23,593 nucleotides of DNA from a virus: positions 1 to 23,593 of IMG/VR virus record IMGVR_UViG_3300030098_006613; one strand, given 5' to 3'. Below are positions 6,730 to 14,441 of the stretch, piece after piece. Positions within the stretch are counted from its first letter, which is position 1. The number at the start of each line of letters is the position of its first letter. Position numbers and translations under genes: made by a program. The notes beneath the pieces were generated by a model. The model was given only the letters and a program-made list of their open reading frames with translations, was not told the origin of the DNA and ran no database searches.

Positions 6730-9700
6730 ATGTCCGTTAAAAAATATAAATTTGTATCCCCTGGAGTTTTTGTTTCTGAAATTGACAATTCTCAATTACC
6801 AGAACAACCCGCAGATATTGGACCTGTGGTTATTGGTCGCTCCCAGCGCGGACCAGGCATGAAGCCTGTAACAGTCGAATCATTTGCTGATTTTATTAAT
6901 ACTTTCGGCAACCCTACCCCTCAAATTAACACTGGTGATGCATGGCGAAATGGTCCCATCACTGGTCCTACCTATGCTGTTTATGCAGCACAAGCGTGGT
7001 TAAGAAATAACAGTCCTTTGACGTTTGTTAGGCTTTTAGGGGAAGAAGACCCACAAAAAGAAACCGCAGGAGCAGCCGGATGGTTCACACGAGATACAGA
7101 CGGTGACTTTAACGGAAATGCAGTCGATGGCGGCGGCGCATACGGATTATTTATTCTTCCTTCTTCTTCAGTCTCTGATGCTCAAGTCGATGACTCGGGC
7201 GACCCGATACTAAAAGGACGAACTCAAATGACTGGTGGTCTTGCTGCAATTTGGTATTGCAACGAAGGATACATCACTTTGACAGGTTCTCTGGCAGGTG
7301 CTGGAGCAGCAGGAGCTGGAACTTCTAGTTGTGGTGTGTTAGTCAGCAGTGAAAGTGGCAAAAAAGCTTTTACAGCAGAGATCTTTAACAGCGCTAACGC
7401 TTCCCAAGGAAAAGTAAATTTCTCTCTAACAAGAACAGACGATAATTACATTAGAAATGTTTTCAACACCTCTCCTCCTCAAACTAACAATCGTATCACT
7501 TCAGATTATTCTAATATATTCTTAGGAGAAAGCTTCGAAAAGCATATTGACCAATCTGTTCGTATAGTTTCTGGTGCGTTCGCCGTAGATGGACAGCCTA
7601 ACGGGGTGGTAAGCAGACCGACTGACTATTGGGGCGTTATCATGCCTCTTAAATTGTCGGGTTCTTCTATTGAACAAGGAGATTTCCGAAAGCAAGCCCA
7701 AGCAGCTCAGACAGGTTGGTTCTTCTCGCAAGATATTGTACCACGACCTGGGGAGATTCCAAATGCTCTTACGCCGGTCTCGGGAAATGCTTATCAAGCT
7801 CAAAACATGCCTAAATTGTTTAGACTTAAGGCGCTCTCTAAAGGAGAATGGGCTTCAAAAAACCTTAAAGTATCTATTGCCAATATTAAACAATCTTTTA
7901 ACAGCAACTATCCTTATGGTACTTTTTCGATTCAACTAAGAAGGCTTGATGACAATGATTCAGCCGTTCAGATTGTTGAACAATTTGATAACTTGAGCTT
8001 AGATCCTGATTCGGCTAATTACATCTCTAGAAAAATTGGTGACCGCTACCAAACTTGGGATAACACCAACAAGCGATACATCGAATACGGAGATTATGCC
8101 AATCAATCTAAGTTTGTCTATGTTGAGGTAGATCCTGGTGTAGCTAACAAAACCACCGATGGCGAAAGATTGCCGTTTGGTGTGTATGGTCCTCCTACGT
8201 GGAAGTCCATTCAGTTTAGAAGCGGCGCACTTGCCCAGACCTTGGACAATCTCTCTGGAGAACTAACAACTGCGGCTGTTTATAGTACGGCAGTAACAAA
8301 TGTTGCATTTCCTGACGCCGGCGGACGAGGCACAATGGGCGGTGAACCGATATATGCTTCCGGCCCAGGTGCCGCTGAAACATTTATAAGTCTTAACGAT
8401 GTAGATCCAGTAATGGACTGGTCTGTTGGCTCGACAAAGTTGAATGCCCTTACTGGTACTCTAGAATTCCCAAGAACGTATGTTCGCGTGAGTAGTTCTA
8501 CTGGAAACAGCAATTCGCCATCTGCGGTTTATTGGGGATTTGACAGCTCTCTTGGAGCCACTTCACCAAGTATTTTTGCAAAATCTACCTTGGATGTTGT
8601 ATTGCCCAAGCCAGCGGGACAAGATGATTTTACTGTAGCTGAAGACGGTCCTACACAATATAGTTGGATTTTTACACTTGATGATATCACGCAGAGAGTG
8701 TCAGGCGCAGTAGGCACTGGTTATACGGGAGACAATATTACGCCTAATGCAATCTATGTTTCAGGTTCTCGTGCTAATGGACTTTCTGTAACCTCTATTT
8801 CCAGCAGTTGGCAGAAGTTGTTAGATTTAGGATTCAACTCTTTCACATCCCCTCTCTTTGGTGGAACCGATGGGTTGGATATTTACGAAAAAGAGCCGTT
8901 CAACAATACAGATGCTCTATCAACCTCGGCAACAGAAGCTAACAGCTATGCTTACTACAGCACCAAAAAGGCTATTGATTCTATTACAGATCCAGAAGTT
9001 GTTGAATACAACCTAGCCTCACTCCCTGGTATTACCAATACAAAGCTCACCAACTACTTGGTTGAAACCTGTGAAAGCCGAGGAGATGCACTGGCAGTTG
9101 TAGACTTGCAAGATGTATATGTACCTGCTGTCGATTATGGAGTCGGCGGCGCACAAAGAGGTAATGTTAATACCTGTATTACAACTCTTAAGAATCGCCA
9201 ACTCGACAGTAGTTATGCTTGTGCATACTATCCCTGGGTTCAGATTCAAGATACTATCAACGACATAACTCTCTGGGCACCACCTTCAATCGCAGCGCTA
9301 GGAACTTTCTCAAGTTCAGAGTCTGACTCTAAACTTTGGTTTGCACCAGCCGGATTCAATCGCGGTGGTCTCACTGAAGGTTCTGCGGGTATTCCGGTGG
9401 TTGGGGTGAGAGATAAGCTCACCTCTAAGCAAAGAGACAAGCTATACGAGGTGAATATTAACCCTATCGCCTCATTCCCGGCAGAAGGTATTGTGATTTT
9501 TGGTCAAAAGACCCTTCAAGCTACCCCCTCTGCCTTGGACAGAATTAACGTCCGCAGATTGATGATTTTTGTGAAGAAGCAAATTTCCCGAATTGCCAAT
9601 AACATTCTTTTTGAACAGAATGTACAGGCTACTTGGGATGGATTCCTCGCAGCCGTCAATCCTTTCCTCAGTTCTATTCAATCGGATTTCGGCTTAACGG

Positions 9701-9855
9701 ACTTTAAGGTTGTTCTTGATGAAACAACCACAACCCCTGAGTTAATTGACCGAAATATCTTATACGCTAAGATTTTCCTCAAACCTGCCCGTGCGATTGA
9801 ATATATTGCAATTGATTTCAATATTACGAACACGGGAGCTTCATTCGAAGACTAA
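6730..9855 (+). CDS. 18: Tail sheath protein, gp18-like, enlarged
   Basis: A 1041-residue contractile sheath subunit; T4 gp18 is 659. The N-terminus (SPGVFVSEID near residues 10-19, then GPVVIGRSQRGPG and a FADFINTFG motif) and the C-terminus (LYEVNINPIASFPAEGIVIF near 905-924, ALDRINVRRLMIFVKKQISR, FLAAVNPFLSSI, and the final strand IEYIAIDFNITNTG) are clear sheath signatures. Both ends form the inner core domain that makes the handshake strands between neighbouring subunits. The extra length lies between about residues 110 and 860, a Gly/Ser/Thr-rich region expected to form surface domains on the outside of the tail. The start is supported by AGGAG 8 bases upstream. The tube gene follows, as in other contractile phages. 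Confidence 0.95.
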   Translation: MSVKKYKFVSPGVFVSEIDNSQLPEQPADIGPVVIGRSQRGPGMKPVTVESFADFINTFGNPTPQINTGDAWRNGPITGPTYAVYAAQAWLRNNSPLTFVRLLGEEDPQKETAGAAGWFTRDTDGDFNGNAVDGGGAYGLFILPSSSVSDAQVDDSGDPILKGRTQMTGGLAAIWYCNEGYITLTGSLAGAGAAGAGTSSCGVLVSSESGKKAFTAEIFNSANASQGKVNFSLTRTDDNYIRNVFNTSPPQTNNRITSDYSNIFLGESFEKHIDQSVRIVSGAFAVDGQPNGVVSRPTDYWGVIMPLKLSGSSIEQGDFRKQAQAAQTGWFFSQDIVPRPGEIPNALTPVSGNAYQAQNMPKLFRLKALSKGEWASKNLKVSIANIKQSFNSNYPYGTFSIQLRRLDDNDSAVQIVEQFDNLSLDPDSANYISRKIGDRYQTWDNTNKRYIEYGDYANQSKFVYVEVDPGVANKTTDGERLPFGVYGPPTWKSIQFRSGALAQTLDNLSGELTTAAVYSTAVTNVAFPDAGGRGTMGGEPIYASGPGAAETFISLNDVDPVMDWSVGSTKLNALTGTLEFPRTYVRVSSSTGNSNSPSAVYWGFDSSLGATSPSIFAKSTLDVVLPKPAGQDDFTVAEDGPTQYSWIFTLDDITQRVSGAVGTGYTGDNITPNAIYVSGSRANGLSVTSISSSWQKLLDLGFNSFTSPLFGGTDGLDIYEKEPFNNTDALSTSATEANSYAYYSTKKAIDSITDPEVVEYNLASLPGITNTKLTNYLVETCESRGDALAVVDLQDVYVPAVDYGVGGAQRGNVNTCITTLKNRQLDSSYACAYYPWVQIQDTINDITLWAPPSIAALGTFSSSESDSKLWFAPAGFNRGGLTEGSAGIPVVGVRDKLTSKQRDKLYEVNINPIASFPAEGIVIFGQKTLQATPSALDRINVRRLMIFVKKQISRIANNILFEQNVQATWDGFLAAVNPFLSSIQSDFGLTDFKVVLDETTTTPELIDRNILYAKIFLKPARAIEYIAIDFNITNTGASFED

Positions 9856-9866
9856 AAACTACTTTC

Positions 9867-9877
9867 ATAACTATTTA
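9867..9877 (+). promoter_or_regulatory. Recurrent motif ATAACTATTTA (copy 4), candidate late promoter
   Basis: An exact match to copies 1 and 5 over eleven bases. It lies in the 42-base gap between sheath and tube genes, 20 bases before the tube ATG and 5 bases before its AAGGAG. It would allow separate strong expression of the tube protein. Confidence 0.45.
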
Positions 9878-9897
9878 CACATAAGGAGAAAATAAAA

Positions 9898-10461
9898 ATG
9901 GCATTTTGGGGAGGACAAGGAAACGCAATGGTTGATCCGAAGCGATCATTTAGATGGCTCGTAACTTTCGGAACCAAGCATAATAAATTACACGATTGGT
10001 ATGCTAAATCAGCAAATAAGCCAAGCTTTACGGTAGGTGAAACTCCTCATAGGTTTGTTAATCACACTTTCTTTTACCCAGGAAGAGTGGAATGGCAAAC
10101 AATTGACATTGTTTTAGTGGACCCTGCCCGCGAAAATGACAGCTCGCTGGCATTGATGCAATCTCTGCAAGAATCCGGTTATTACAACCCTACCGATCCT
10201 CTTTCGGCAACTAGCACTATCACGAAGCGCAACGCTGTCAAGGCACTCGGTGGGCAAATTTTTCTTAAGCAATTAGGGCAAGATCGTAATGACATAGTGG
10301 AAACCTGGACTCTTATTAATCCATGGATTAAAGATATTAAATTTGGTGATTTGAATTACGAAAGTGAAGATATGGTAGAAATTACCTTAACAGTCAGGTA
10401 TGATTTTGCTACACTTACAGCAGGAGTTCCAACTAAAACAGCTTCTACTCCAAAGAAATAA
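9898..10461 (+). CDS. 19: Tail tube protein, gp19-like
   Basis: A 187-residue protein (T4 gp19 is 163) that stacks in rings to make the inner DNA conduit. The N-terminus FRWLVTFG, the KPSFTVGETPHRFVNHTFFY segment and GRVEWQTIDIVLVDP match the conserved first half of T4-type tube proteins. The end of the fold is WIKDIKFGDLNYESEDMVEI followed by a last strand LTVRYDFATL. The last 12-15 residues are a Thr/Lys/Pro tail likely to be flexible. AAGGAG at 9883-9888 fixes the start. It sits directly after the sheath gene, as in nearly all contractile systems. Confidence 0.93.
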   Translation: MAFWGGQGNAMVDPKRSFRWLVTFGTKHNKLHDWYAKSANKPSFTVGETPHRFVNHTFFYPGRVEWQTIDIVLVDPARENDSSLALMQSLQESGYYNPTDPLSATSTITKRNAVKALGGQIFLKQLGQDRNDIVETWTLINPWIKDIKFGDLNYESEDMVEITLTVRYDFATLTAGVPTKTASTPKK

Positions 10462-10484
10462 TAATCACACAATAAGAGGTAACA

Positions 10485-11357
10485 ATGTCTAGAAACAATA
10501 TGGACCGTCTTGGGGGAGACGATAAGTCCCCCGGCGGTGCAGATGCACCTTTGTCTAATGTCCCCATGGACACCACTTCTCAACCACTTAGCTTTTCGGT
10601 CCCAACCGAGCACGTTGAGCTACCTTCAGGTGGGAAATATTATCCCGAGAATCACCCTCTTCATAACGCGGAAACAATTGAGATTAAATATATGACCGCG
10701 AAAGAAGAGGATATCTTAACTTCTCCTAGTCTGTTAAAGAAAGGGCTTACAATCGAAAGATTGCTCAGAAGTATCATTTTGGATAAAAGTATTGACCCTC
10801 AAAACTTACTTAGCGGCGACCGCAACGCAATTTTGGTTGCAGCCAGAATCACAGGATATGGAGAAGAGTACGCAGCTAAGCTTACTTGTCCTTCATGCTA
10901 TACTCCTAACGATTGGGCAGTAGACCTATCCGCCGTAATGGATTCCTCTAGAACGACCTTTGAGGATTCTCCATACAACATTACAGCAAACGAAGACGGC
11001 ACTTTCGTCATTAACCTTCCAAAGACAGATTTAAATGTAACTGTAAAGTTGTTAACTGGTAGAGATGAGAAAATGATCGCTTCTGCTATTGAAAAAAGAA
11101 AAAAACACAAGCTTGATGAAAGCCAATTGACTGAACAATTAAAGCAAATGATTGTTGCAGTGAATGGAAGAGAAAACCCCGCCGAAATTGATCAATTTAT
11201 TAATTTTGTACCAGCATTTGATTCTAAATATTTGAGAAATGCATATGCTGCCCTGGTTCCTAATATCAACATGAAGCATGATTTTACCTGCTCAGCCTGC
11301 GATTACAATGATGAGGTGGAGGTTCCGCTTACTGCGGAGTTTTTTTGGCCTAAGTGA
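10485..11357 (+). CDS. 26: Baseplate hub assembly protein, gp26-like (T4 baseplate family PF12322)
   Basis: A 290-residue protein; T4 gp26 is 208. After a disordered Gly/Asp/Pro-rich lead (residues 1-35) come VELPSGGKYYPE and EIKYMTAKEEDILTSPSLLK with the following helix LTIERLLRSIILD, all typical of gp26-type proteins. Two Cys pairs, C135/C138 (CPSC) and C269/C272 (CSAC), probably join to hold one zinc ion. The protein ends EFFWPK. The start is supported by AAGAGG at 10474-10479. In tail operons this slot, between the tube gene and the tape measure gene, is where tail assembly chaperones are found. The last codons TTT TTT TGG form a run of seven T from which ribosomes could enter the overlapping downstream frame (see the separate entries at 11340 and 11344). 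Confidence 0.8.
   Translation: MSRNNMDRLGGDDKSPGGADAPLSNVPMDTTSQPLSFSVPTEHVELPSGGKYYPENHPLHNAETIEIKYMTAKEEDILTSPSLLKKGLTIERLLRSIILDKSIDPQNLLSGDRNAILVAARITGYGEEYAAKLTCPSCYTPNDWAVDLSAVMDSSRTTFEDSPYNITANEDGTFVINLPKTDLNVTVKLLTGRDEKMIASAIEKRKKHKLDESQLTEQLKQMIVAVNGRENPAEIDQFINFVPAFDSKYLRNAYAALVPNINMKHDFTCSACDYNDEVEVPLTAEFFWPK
11340..11346 (+). other. Putative programmed ribosomal frameshift site (seven T)
   Basis: The gp26-like frame reads GAG TTT TTT TGG CCT AAG TGA here. A +1 or -2 slip on the T run moves into a frame that stays open for 62 codons. A -1 slip hits TAA within a few codons. Just upstream is a small hairpin (CCGC at 11325-11328 with GCGG at 11334-11337, extendable by one or two pairs), and a GGAGG at 11318-11322 lies 17 bases before the run. 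No good independent start exists for the downstream frame. Frameshifting is inferred. Confidence 0.5.
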
Positions 11358-11535
11358 CCAATATACTGAAATGGTATATGAGGAGCTTTTTCAGCTAAAA
11401 CATCACGGTAACTGGAGCTTCATTGAGGCTTATAATTTGCCGATGGTATTGAGAAAGTGGTTCTTAAGGCGTTTGGCTAAACAGTTCCAAGATGAAAAAG
11501 ATCAAATAGAAAAAGCTCAGAGGAAGAATCACTAG
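11344..11535 (+). CDS. Frameshift extension of the gp26-like gene, or a separate tiny gene from ATG 11371
   Basis: The frame encodes GLSDQYTEMVYEELFQLKHH and continues through WSFIEAYNLPMVLRKWFLRR to a charged helical tail. The composition looks genuinely coding and helical, and the pattern (aromatic, Y.LP..LRK...) resembles small proteins I recall next to gp26 in T4-like phages. The frame also runs back to an ATG at 11278, but that part only mirrors the gp26 zinc-binding end in another frame. The ATG at 11371 would give 54 residues but has no Shine-Dalgarno sequence; it lies 13 bases past the gp26 stop, so reinitiation is possible. With a +1 shift the fusion would be 349 residues, with -2 it would be 350. 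By analogy with G/GT proteins, the fusion could chaperone the tape measure protein. Confidence 0.6.
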   Translation, partial: FGLSDQYTEMVYEELFQLKHHGNWSFIEAYNLPMVLRKWFLRRLAKQFQDEKDQIEKAQRKNH

Positions 11536-11539
11536 ACGC

Positions 11540-11580
11540 ATGCCTTTGGAGACAAAAGTCTCCAAAGGCATTATTTTATT
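11540..11580 (+). terminator. Strong hairpin terminator, 14-bp perfect stem
   Basis: ATGCCTTTGGAGAC pairs perfectly with GTCTCCAAAGGCAT around an AAAA loop (stem 11540-11553 and 11558-11571), followed by the T-rich TATTTTATT. It begins 5 bases after the stop of the frameshift extension. The T tract is interrupted by A, so efficiency may be partial, or the hairpin may be a processing or mRNA-protecting element. Confidence 0.8.
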
Positions 11581-11582
11581 AA

Positions 11583-11593
11583 ATAACTATTTA
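11583..11593 (+). promoter_or_regulatory. Recurrent motif ATAACTATTTA (copy 5), candidate late promoter
   Basis: An exact copy of the motif 12 bases after the perfect hairpin and 22 bases before the ATG at 11616. The terminator-then-motif-then-gene arrangement repeats that seen at 3556-3633. Confidence 0.5.
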
Positions 11594-11615
11594 TCAATAG
11601 AGAGGTTTGTTTATT

Positions 11616-11951
11616 ATGAAAAGCGACAATGAGCTAGTTTCGCAAGTTTTAGACTTAGGAGCTAATCGAAAAGGCGAGATAACTGAAACTTATTTAGGAG
11701 CCATTGGTACAGGTATCAAACAAATGATTGCATGGACCTTTGGCGAAAACATTTTCTTTCCTTCTAAGATAAAAGGCACACGCCGCGAAGTAGATTCGTT
11801 CATGAACGCATTGACTGGCGAGCGGCGATATATGCAGGCTTACAAGCGCTACGGCTTAAATGATCCTCGGACTTACGATAGTAAGTATTTGCTCGACGAC
11901 GCCATCAAAAATTTTGAAAGGACAACAAAATTAAAATGGCCATTTAAATAA
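11616..11951 (+). CDS. Conserved-looking small tail-region protein, function unknown
   Basis: A 111-residue protein. I chose ATG 11616 because AGAGAGG at 11599-11605 is correctly spaced for it; the in-frame TTG at 11607 would sit almost on the ribosome-binding site. The first half contains ETYLGAIGTGIKQMIAWTFG, a helix with some hydrophobic character but too short and mixed for a membrane span. The second half, TRREVDSFMNALTGERRYMQ then YGLNDPRTYDSKYLLDDAIKNFE and WPFK, is helical and charged. I recall similar small proteins beside tape measure genes in marine T4-like phages but cannot name a function. Its place between the gp26-like gene and the tape measure gene suggests a role in tail assembly. 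Confidence 0.8.
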   Translation: MKSDNELVSQVLDLGANRKGEITETYLGAIGTGIKQMIAWTFGENIFFPSKIKGTRREVDSFMNALTGERRYMQAYKRYGLNDPRTYDSKYLLDDAIKNFERTTKLKWPFK

Positions 11952-11966
11952 AAGGGGTAGAGTTAA

Positions 11967-14441
11967 ATGGCAAACGGTGATGACGACAACAGTACTATGA
12001 GTCAAGAAGAGTTTAATAAACTCTTAGACGCAAAACTTAAAAGACAGACGAAATCTAACGAACAAATAAAAGAAGAGATCGCGCTGCGTCAAACTTTATT
12101 AGACTTGATGGATGATGAGATTGGTTACTTTGAAAAGCAAGAAGCCGCTGATCTCCTAAGAATAAGGCAACTTAAACACGAGATCAAAGCTCAAACGGAT
12201 CAGATGGATAAGCTTCTTGAAAGACTAGCCACTGAGAAAGATCTCACAGATGAACAGCGCCAACGAATGCTCGCACAAGCAGCGGCATTTGCGAAAACCG
12301 CCGCCGCCTTGGAAAAGAAAATTGCTCTTCTTAAGGAAGCGAAGAAAGCCGCTGGAAATGTAGGTGAGCAGTTTGATACGTGGCTTGGCAAACTTCAACT
12401 CAATGACTCTTACTTAAAAACCTTTAGTGGAGGTCTTGTTAACGCTGCTTTTCAAGCCGGCGGTCTTCGTAGAGCATTTGATGAAATTGGAAAGACCTTG
12501 GCAAAGCGCTTGTCTCCAAAACAAATTATTGGAACTTTTGTAGGTAATATTGAACAACAAACGACTCAGATGGTCGGTAAAGCCTCCAGCGCTTTCGCTG
12601 ATTTTACGGGTCAAACAATGGAAAGGCAAGAGGACTATAGAGGAAGCATTGTAAAAGTTGCCAGAGCCCAAGCAACTCTTGGAGTAGGAATCATTGAAAA
12701 CACCAAGACTTTCACTGACTTATATACTTCATTGGCAAGTTTTAAACATCTTAATAAAGCCACTCAAGAAGAACTAGTCCAAACAGCCAACATACTTAAG
12801 AGATTTGGTGTAGATGGAAAAACATTTGGACAAACAATAGAGTTTGCTCAGCTGGCTTTGGGGAAAACTGTCCCTGAAGCGCAAGCGCTTACTAGAGAAA
12901 TGGCAAGCTTTAGTAAACAGCTTAAAAAGTCTGCCGGTGAAGTGATGAAAGATCTTACTCGCATGGAAGGTGTTATTGCTGAGTTTGGTGCTCGCGGCGT
13001 AGAAGAATTTAAAAAACTAGCTAAAGCAGCTGATACAGCAGGTGTGTCTATAGATACTGTCGCATCTGTAGGTAAGAATTTTGATTTCCTAGAAGATGCC
13101 GTACCTAGAATAGCTCGTCTTAATACTTTATTAGGGCGTAACGCTCTAGATGCAATGAAAGTCATGCGTGCTCCTCTTGAGGAACGTAGTCGCATGATAT
13201 TAGATGCCGTCAAAAAGACTATGAATCTAGAATCGGCTGAAGCCCGTCATAATAAAATTTTGATTGCCCAACATCTGGGATATAGAGATGTTGGGGAAAT
13301 GATGCGTATGGTAAATAACCAAACTAAAGAGCTTACCGAAAGTCAAAAGCAGCTTAATGCCAGGGGTCTTACTCAAGAGAAATTAGCCGAACTTGCTGAA
13401 AATGCCACCCCTCCTTTGACGGTGTTGTCCGCAGCTATGGAACAATTTGTTATTTTCTTGTTTCCCTTAATTGATATGCTCAGAGAAGTTACAACATATT
13501 TGGCGGAGAATGTTTCTACCGAATTTATGGAGTTTGCAGGTGTAATTATTTTGATTTCTCTGGGTCTGAGTCTTATTTCGCTTGCCTTCGGAGGCATCTT
13601 TAAAGTGATAGGTAAGTTAATAAAACTTACGCCTTTAGCTGCTATAGGAACCAAAGCGCTGACAACAGCAACGGGCGGTCTTGCCGTCGCCGCCACCGCC
13701 GCGACTCCCGCAATGGCGGCGCTATCTAGAGCCTCAATGGGCTTTATCATTCCTATGACTATTATCGCAGTTGCTATTGCTGTTGTGGTTGTGGAATTGA
13801 TTGATTTTATGAAGGTAGCTATCAAAGCTGGTGTTCCTATTATGGACTTAGCCCTCGCCGTCACGGCGCTGGGATTTGCGTTTGCAATGTTGGGGAAAGT
13901 GGCGTTGCCTACGCTATTAGGTGCCGGCGCTGTCGCCATCGGAGTCGGAGCTTTGGCTGTTGCATTTAACCTTTTCTCTTCAAATAATCTTAACGCCGTA
14001 GCTGTAACATTTAAAAGCATGGCTGCTGTTGTTGCAAAAAATCGCAACCCATTTTTCTTATGGGCTCAAGGTATTAAAGACTTTGCAAGTGCTGCTTCGG
14101 ACTCTAAGGAAGACATTGAGAACATCTCTAAGTGGATTGCCAACATGAACCAATTGAATAGAAAGGTTGGCAAAGTGGAAGTCATTGAGTCGATGACGAA
14201 GTTTACCACTACAAGCGTAGAAGGAATAAAAGAAGCACGAGCTTTGATTCATGAGTTAAGATTCGGTGGCGCAGAAGATACTGCCAAGGCTATAGAAAAC
14301 ATGATAAACGCATTCAATACTAAAACACAAAAAATGTTGCTTGCTGCAATGCCTAAAGATATCGTTATCAAGCTAGATGACTACGAAATGGGTCGATGGG
14401 TGAGACGTAAGAATAAAGAACAATTAAGGAAACCTAACTAA
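11967..14441 (+). CDS. Tail tape measure protein (gp29 analogue)
   Basis: An 824-residue, mostly helical protein; T4 gp29 is 590. Residues about 10-130 form a charged coiled coil. About 135-500 is helical, with repeated Ala-rich and amphipathic segments. Hydrophobic stretches then appear near 524-548 (VIILISLGLSLISLAFGG), 591-611 (FIIPMTIIAVAIAVVVV), 625-645 and 649-668, separated by Ala/Thr/Gly-rich linkers. A long coiled-coil protein with a central hydrophobic membrane-active region, placed after the tube gene and before baseplate genes, is the usual form of a tape measure. It fixes tail length and may form a channel in the host inner membrane on ejection. The stop overlaps the next start (TAATG), so translation is coupled. 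Confidence 0.85.
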   Translation: MANGDDDNSTMSQEEFNKLLDAKLKRQTKSNEQIKEEIALRQTLLDLMDDEIGYFEKQEAADLLRIRQLKHEIKAQTDQMDKLLERLATEKDLTDEQRQRMLAQAAAFAKTAAALEKKIALLKEAKKAAGNVGEQFDTWLGKLQLNDSYLKTFSGGLVNAAFQAGGLRRAFDEIGKTLAKRLSPKQIIGTFVGNIEQQTTQMVGKASSAFADFTGQTMERQEDYRGSIVKVARAQATLGVGIIENTKTFTDLYTSLASFKHLNKATQEELVQTANILKRFGVDGKTFGQTIEFAQLALGKTVPEAQALTREMASFSKQLKKSAGEVMKDLTRMEGVIAEFGARGVEEFKKLAKAADTAGVSIDTVASVGKNFDFLEDAVPRIARLNTLLGRNALDAMKVMRAPLEERSRMILDAVKKTMNLESAEARHNKILIAQHLGYRDVGEMMRMVNNQTKELTESQKQLNARGLTQEKLAELAENATPPLTVLSAAMEQFVIFLFPLIDMLREVTTYLAENVSTEFMEFAGVIILISLGLSLISLAFGGIFKVIGKLIKLTPLAAIGTKALTTATGGLAVAATAATPAMAALSRASMGFIIPMTIIAVAIAVVVVELIDFMKVAIKAGVPIMDLALAVTALGFAFAMLGKVALPTLLGAGAVAIGVGALAVAFNLFSSNNLNAVAVTFKSMAAVVAKNRNPFFLWAQGIKDFASAASDSKEDIENISKWIANMNQLNRKVGKVEVIESMTKFTTTSVEGIKEARALIHELRFGGAEDTAKAIENMINAFNTKTQKMLLAAMPKDIVIKLDDYEMGRWVRRKNKEQLRKPN

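Noticed and set aside
11278-11343. ATG 11278 as the start of an 85-residue gene overlapping the gp26-like gene
   Set aside because: The first 23 residues only mirror the zinc-binding end of the gp26-like gene in another frame, and no ribosome-binding site precedes it. The useful sequence begins after the T run.
11607-11615. Upstream TTG start for the 111-residue protein
   Set aside because: It is only one base from the AGAGAGG ribosome-binding site, too close for initiation; ATG 11616 is correctly spaced.
13373-14047. 224-codon minus-strand open frame, Ala/Thr/Ile-rich
   Set aside because: It lies wholly opposite the hydrophobic part of the tape measure gene, is low in complexity and would be the only minus-strand gene. 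It is an antisense shadow.
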